From NCBI GenBank assembly GCA_030248065.1, contig JASAMV010002842.1, forward strand, positions 1 through 64,000: 64,000 bases of DNA, given 5' to 3'. Origin of the DNA: Rhynchonema sp. JSB1_4. Taxonomy: Eukaryota; Nematoda; Chromadorea; Monhysterida; Xyalidae. Below are positions 59,388-64,000 of this stretch, in pieces. The notes beneath the pieces are model-generated. The model made no database searches, was not told the origin of the DNA, and saw only the letters and a program-made list of their open reading frames with translations. Made by a program: the position numbers and the translations under genes. How positions within the stretch are numbered: the stretch's first letter is position 1; the number at the start of each line of letters is the position of its first letter.

Positions 59388-61686
59388 GGCCAATCATCCC
59401 GACGGGCGAGACGGGCGAGAGGGGCGAGAAGGGGCGAAAAAAATTAGGGGCGAAGGGGCGAGAAATGTGTCCAATAAGTAATGCACCACGCTTAAGGATA
59501 GGCGGCGTCAAATTGTGATGCAATGGTAACGGTTGTTGCAAAACTGATGTTTCACGGCTCCCAATTACTTGTTAGTACACATTAGCGCATTTACATATGC
59601 AAAAGCGTAACAGTTCGTTAGAGGTACACATTTTTGTACGTTGGTCTGTGAACGTGACAAAATCAATTGTTGTGCATTTCGAGTTGTGAAATCTTCGTCC
59701 TTGGGGACCCATGCAGCGCACCGTTGTATGAGTCATGTGCGCAGCAGACAGGTTTTCTTGCTGCAAACAGTTGAATTTCTTCTGTGGATTTGAACTGGAC
59801 GACCAAAATGGTTCAATATTTCACACGCCTTTTACAGGATGTATTAGGGCACTGGAGCGTAATGCCTGTTGTGTGCTGAAACCGATACTACAGTGTCATT
59901 GCTTGACGAAACAAACGGTGGTAATGCACAAAGGTGAACAAACTGCTTTTAGGAACACTGACACCCGTTCAGTTTTTGGTCTTTATTTACCGTTTGTCTT
60001 CAATGACCCATCTACTCGCGAAAAAATTATCGTATTCAAACTACTGATGTTGATCATTGACCTCGTCATTGCCGTTTTTGACGCGGTTTGTTCATTGCCC
60101 ACGTGGCCGCGGCAGATTACATCATTTCTGATCCAATCTCGTCTCGCTATGATTTGTTGCAAACTACTATCTAAATTTGCAACCGAAGAACACATGTTAC
60201 AAAAATCGTGGTTGAACCCCAGGTGACGCATAGATTCAAACACGACGACCTGGAATTCGAATCAAAGTACTACCCCGGAATGACGGTGATGCAGGTGTTG
60301 CTGGCTCGTTGCGCGACCTGCAAGGTACATACCCTTTCACTGCAATGTTTCACTGATACATAACAATATCAGGCGCATGAACATGTACGTATCTGTTTCA
60401 GAAATTCCTTGTGCGCAACATGGACAAGCCGCCGAAGAAAGGAGAACACCGATGGTTCTTCGTGACACAAGAAAGCACGATCAAGAACGGCGAATGGCAT
60501 CACACGCTGCAGTTGGTGCATTGCAACAACGAATGTGTGTTCAAAAGGTACGGAATATGATGATTTCACATAGTAAAAGATAAGTCGACGTAAAATAAAT
60601 GGGAATTGAATTTAGATACCCGTCGTACACCTGCTGGATGACGGAGAGCAGGGCGACAGATACAAATGGGTGCACATGCACGACGCCACCGCGGAGTACA
60701 TCCGAAACTCGAACGCAAACGAGAAACGAAAAGTGCTGCAGCAGCTGTTCAACGTATTCGGCTGCGATTATCGCAAATACGTCGAACCGCTGAGCATCGA
60801 TGAGGAACACAACGGTAGGCCGTCGGAAGACTACGACCCGTCCAAGTCACCGTAAAAGGTATGTATGATTATGATATGATGAGATTAATAATTGATAGCG
60901 ATAATTTGTGTGTTTTCTGTTTTTACGCGTATTTTCGCTGTATTTTTCATCGTGACTTTTTGTTTGTCGCTCAATTTTTTGTCCCTTGTCGCTGATCTCA
61001 CCAATTATCAAATTGTGCGCCATCATTAATTTGTATGTACATAACACAGAGATTTAAATGAACTCCACAGTTTGTTCTTTGCTACGGTTCTTTTTTCAGG
61101 CTGACTTTTTCTTTGTCGCTGAAATTTGTGGTCCATCTCGGTGTTTTTATGAATGATTAAATTGTGCGCGGTCTTTTCATTTCAATGTAATACAGGCTGC
61201 ACTAAAGTGAAAACATAATTTGTGGCTGGTCCGTTACGTTTTTTTGCTGTTCTTCTTCCCGACTTTTCCTTTGTCGCTCAATTTTTGTGCTTTCGCTGCA
61301 AACTTGTGAATAATCAAATGGTGCACGATCCTTTCATTTGTATGTTTCGGGTCAAGTCTGTATGAATATCCGCATAACTATAGTATGAACACAAGTTTAT
61401 CACAATGAATGAACACATTAACAGGAAGCTGATTGTACTTTGTTGTGTATCCGTATGCATCATACACATCGGTGAAATAAGACCCACACTGTATAACGGT
61501 CGCGCAGTGTGCAAACTTTTGGGCCACCCTACCCTAAACTGAGATTAGGGGCGATGTGTCTCATGTTGCATCCGTTACAAGTTGAAAGCAACGTTGTAAT
61601 ACGGGCGATGCTATACTTTACGTGCGCCCGTAATTCGCCCGTAATTCGCCCCTTCTCGCCCGTCTCGCCCGTCGGGATGATTGGCC
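59388..61686. mobile_element. 2.3-kb element with GGCC ends, 7-bp duplication, carries paralogue
   Basis: The element starts GGCCAATCATCCCGACGGGC and ends with the same sequence in reverse complement, then short GGGCGAGAC/GGGGCGAGA tandem repeats inside both ends. The perfect direct repeat CGCAAGA flanks it (59381-59387, 61687-61693). It contains plus-strand exons at 60223-60855 that are homologous to those of the 29976-36728 element. The terminal GGCC, the 7-bp duplication and the GC-rich subterminal repeats match that element and the foldback element at 4946-8503. Confidence 0.85.
60223..60855 (+). pseudogene. Paralogue of element-borne gene 2, probable frameshift
   Basis: Exons 60223-60324, 60402-60547 and 60616-60855 encode a segment homologous to the C-terminal half of the 30659-31933 gene. 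Matching landmarks are DDLEFESKYYPG (DDLDVESKTFPG there), CATCK, HRWFFVTQE, NNECVFK, VVHLLDDGEQ and QLFNVFGCDYRKYVEPLS. The intron after the CxTC motif is at the identical position; the second intron is absent from the other copy. Exon 2 ends in phase 2, while exon 3 reads homologously only in the frame starting at its first base, so the two do not join without a one-base disruption around 60616-60625. No N-terminal half was found upstream. Function unknown. Confidence 0.6.
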
Positions 61687-62373
61687 CGCAAGAGTTTCTT
61701 GCCAAATCAAGCACATGTTTTACGCGTAGGCTGCAACGTTTTAGCACACTGCACTGCAATCTGCAAACACATTGTGAATTCGCCAGCGCGTCCTTGTTTC
61801 AGTATGAAACACTCGCGCTAGGTGTGAGCTCTGTGCTCAGCCACGCAGGCATCAGCTGCGGCACACCAGGCTGCTTGGCGGCTTTGCGGTGTTTTAGGCA
61901 TGTTAGGTGTTTTAGGCACTTAGGCTTAACCTTTGGCTTGTAATGGATGCCAAAATCGTTTTTAGCGGCCCTGAAAACCCCCGGAGCAGTTTTTACGCCA
62001 TTTCCATGGGATTTGGCAATTTTTCTACCAGGTCCCGTATATTTAAGGAGTGCCGGAAGGGGGGGGGGAGAAGACCCAAATTCGGAAAAAAGTCACTTTT
62101 TGAGGTAGAAAATTTGACCTATTTTTGCCCCTTTTTCGAAAAAATTCTTCATAAAAAGGGTATTTTGGCGACTTTTGAGAACATTGACCTGAAAATCACA
62201 CATTTTAGGCCTAAAAATGCCCATTTTAGGCCTAAAAATGGCCATTTTAGGCAAAAATTGGGGGAGATAGTGTACCCGGAGGGGGAGATAGGGGGATAGT
62301 GTACCACCCGAGGGGGAGATAGCGTACCCGAGGGGGGGACCCCCCTCCCCCCAGGAACTACACTGGTCAGTAT

Positions 62374-62808
62374 TGTCTATCTGACGACTTTTTCACGGAA
62401 AACAATAAATTTTCAACCAAAAAATAGGTGCAAAAAATCGCAAAAAATATGACAAAAATGGGTTAAAATCTAAACCAAAAATTCGGGCCTTGCCGGAGAT
62501 TTAGGGGTTCGGGCCGGTCCGGAGATTTGGGGCTCGGGCCGGGCCGGGCCGTGCGACCCCTGTACAGCACCCCCCGCCCCCGGGTGAGTCGCTTCAGAAG
62601 CGTGGGGCTGGGGCCGACCATCCCCGGCCCGGTCCGAACTGAAAGTGGAAACCAAAAATCGCGACCTCTGTAAATGTGTGACTGAAAACCGTAAATTCAC
62701 CGTAAGAATCTGCTGTCCAAAGTCCAAGCAATGGATTAGATGAAGACAAGACGATTCAAATGATTCAATCGATCGAAACAAACGGTAAACACATGCAGAA
62801 ACTTTCAG
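62374..62808. other. Repeat flank, no gene recognised
   Basis: AT-rich sequence, then a GGGCCGGTCCGG-type repeat at about 62485-62640 related to 46976-48060. The 5' region of the UTP21-like gene should lie at its right end. Confidence 0.4.
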
Positions 62809-63021
62809 ATGATGATGAATCCGTCAACATCGTCAAACGCCGACATCCCGCCGGCCAGTCGGTTGCTGGTGCCTTACAAAGCTGTGGGTCTGGTTTGCTC
62901 TCGTGATGTGTCGGTCTGTTTGCGTGCAGTTGGTGGCGGTGTGTCACGTGATCCTGTGATTCTGACTGCTTGTGGCTCTGTCGTCCATCAGTACAATGCT
63001 CACACATTGCGCTTGACTTCC
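62809..63021 (+). CDS. First exon of a UTP21/WDR36-like WD-repeat protein (partial)
   Basis: An exon of 71 codons runs from MMMNPSTSS to a GTAAGT donor, in phase 0. After about 20 polar residues it reads LLVPYKAVGLVCSRDVSVCL, then VILTACGSVVHQYNAHTLRL. The YKAVGL, L-x-x-x-GxxxHxYN and LRL pattern matches the N-terminal first WD blade of UTP21/WDR36, a component of the small-subunit processome for 18S rRNA maturation in the nucleolus. A CAG immediately precedes the first ATG, so the exon could instead be the second one. The rest lies beyond the window, and intron 1 holds the nested hAT-like elements at 63074-63902. Confidence 0.6.
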
Positions 63022-63073
63022 GTAAGTTTCTTTGAGTTGAGTTTACCCCATACCTCTAGGCTATAATTGGGGA

Positions 63074-63902
63074 CAGTGCTGTGGCTGGGGGGGGAGGGAC
63101 CGCCCCCCAAAGCTACAGTATCTTCCCCTCGCCGGTACGGTATGTGCCCCCCGCGCTGAGGTACAGTATCTCCCCCTCTGGTACGGTATCTCCCCCAATT
63201 TTTTTCAAAATTTCACCCCAAACTTACCCTTTTTTGGTCCAAAATGGCCAAAAATCGGGCCAAAGTCGACCAAAAGTGCAAAAATTTGTGCGCTCCGCAC
63301 GATTTATGCACATTTTAACCTATAAAAATTGATTTCTCGCGAAAGTATCATGGTACAGGTACAGTATCTCCCCCTAAAATTTCTTGCCCACCCGCCCCCT
63401 AAATCGGATCCCCCAAAATTCTGGGTACAGTACCCCGGTATCTCCCCCTCTTTTCGGCCGCAAGGTACTGTATCTCTCTCTCAGGAGCAGTGTAGTTCCT
63501 GGGGGGGAGGGGGGGGAGGTCCCCCCCTAAGGTACACTAACCGCCGCGACCAAGGTACACTAGTACACTAACCGCCGCGCCAGGTACACTAACCGCCTCA
63601 ATTTTTGCCCAAAATAGGCATTTTTAGGCCTAAAATGGGCATTTTTTGGCCTAAAATGAGTGATTTTTAGGTCGATGTTGTCAAAATTCGCCAAAATACC
63701 CTTTTTATGGAGAATTTTTTCCAAAAAGGGCCAAAAATCGGTCAAATTTTCTACCTCAAAAAGTGACTTTTTCCTGGATTTGGGTCTTCCCCCCCCCTTT
63801 CCCCCCGGAGGTACGCTAACCGCCGCACGGAAAAAAGGGGTAGGTACACTAACCGCCGCGCCGGACCAGGAACTACACTGCTCAGGAGTAGCCACAGCAC
63901 TG
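63074..63902. mobile_element. hAT-like element, 8-bp duplication ATTGGGGA
   Basis: The element starts CAGTGCTGTGGCTGG and ends TAGCCACAGCACTG, flanked by perfect ATTGGGGA copies (63066-63073, 63903-63910). Its interior repeats GGTACAGTATCTCCCCC-type motifs and has no transposase. The element at 63488-63880 is inserted in it; without that insertion it is about 430 bp. Confidence 0.88.
63488..63880. mobile_element. hAT-like MITE nested in 63074-63902
   Basis: The 393-bp element starts CAGTGTAGTTCCTGG and ends CCAGGAACTACACTG, flanked by perfect CTCAGGAG copies (63480-63487, 63881-63888). It shares sequence with the right arm of 58329-62365, including the AAAAAGTGACTTTTT, GGCCTAAAA and GTACACTAACCGCC-type blocks. 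It lacks coding sequence. Confidence 0.9.
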
Positions 63903-64000
63903 ATTGGGGACGGAAACGAAAAAAACCGGTTTTTTTCATGAAAAATGCCAAAAAACGGGTTTATTTTTGAACCGAAAGTAAAGTTCCGTGAAAAAGCCGA

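Larger units (their letters stand above)
58329..62365. mobile_element. hAT-like foldback element, 8-bp target duplication, host of nested insertions
   Basis: The element starts CAGTGTAGTTCCTGG and ends CCAGGAACTACACTG. It is flanked by perfect GTCAGTAT copies (58321-58328, 62366-62373). CAGTG ends with an 8-bp duplication fit hAT. The long inverted arms are 58329-58430 plus 59036-59210 on the left and about 61865-62365 on the right. The left arm is interrupted by the TTAA element at 58431-59035, and the centre is occupied by the GGCC element at 59388-61686. The related short element at 63488-63880 shares the right arm sequence. The flanking repeat has an unoccupied copy at 46868-46975. Confidence 0.8.

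Noticed and set aside
1..64000. tRNA, rRNA and other structural RNA genes
   Set aside because: I looked for A/B-box pairs and conserved rRNA blocks and found nothing convincing by eye.

Overview
The window is eukaryotic DNA, most probably from a nematode. Every recognisable gene is split by GT-AG introns (one GC-AG), with short exons and introns from tens of bases to almost 3 kb. Three genes point to a nematode: a secreted protein with the cysteine layout of the nematode CPG4 (chondroitin proteoglycan 4) domain, a lipocalin of the nematode LPR type, and a phospholipase C-beta comparable to egl-8. There is no bacterial-style operon. I cannot name the species.

Layout. 1-9.5 kb holds no confident gene. 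It carries repeats and a 3.56-kb foldback transposon (4946-8503) with a target-site duplication. 9.56-21.9 kb on the minus strand is a complete phospholipase C-beta gene; I could resolve 31 coding exons whose splice phases all agree. Its introns contain MITEs and a probable nested plus-strand gene for a 73-residue membrane protein. 22-30 kb is intergenic with several hairpin elements. 29,976-36,728 is a 6.75-kb terminal-inverted-repeat element carrying decayed multi-exon genes of a family I do not recognise. 39.8-42.7 kb (+) is the CPG4-like gene. 43.8-48.1 kb is a TA-flanked long-TIR element, a 50-bp tandem satellite with higher-order structure, and GC-rich repeats. 49.98-50.59 kb (-) encodes a single-LIM protein resembling the last LIM domain of paxillin. 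51.4-52.9 kb (-) is an unrecognised polyproline protein. 54.96-56.07 kb (-) is a complete lipocalin gene. 58.3-62.4 kb is a nested transposon complex. 62.8 kb to the right edge starts a plus-strand gene resembling UTP21/WDR36, with two nested hAT-like elements in its first intron.

Main discovery candidate. Three elements (4946-8503, 29976-36728, 59388-61686) begin with GGCC or a one-base variant, have GC-rich subterminal tandem repeats, and are flanked by perfect 7-bp target duplications. Two of them carry homologous multi-exon genes with a shared intron position, which may belong to an undescribed or poorly described DNA transposon group. A second family (CAGTG termini, 8-bp duplications, hAT-like) supplies three further elements, nested in one another and in other repeats, so relative insertion order can be read directly.

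Limits: exon borders come from reading splice consensus and phase by eye. Family names rest on recognised motifs, not on database searches.
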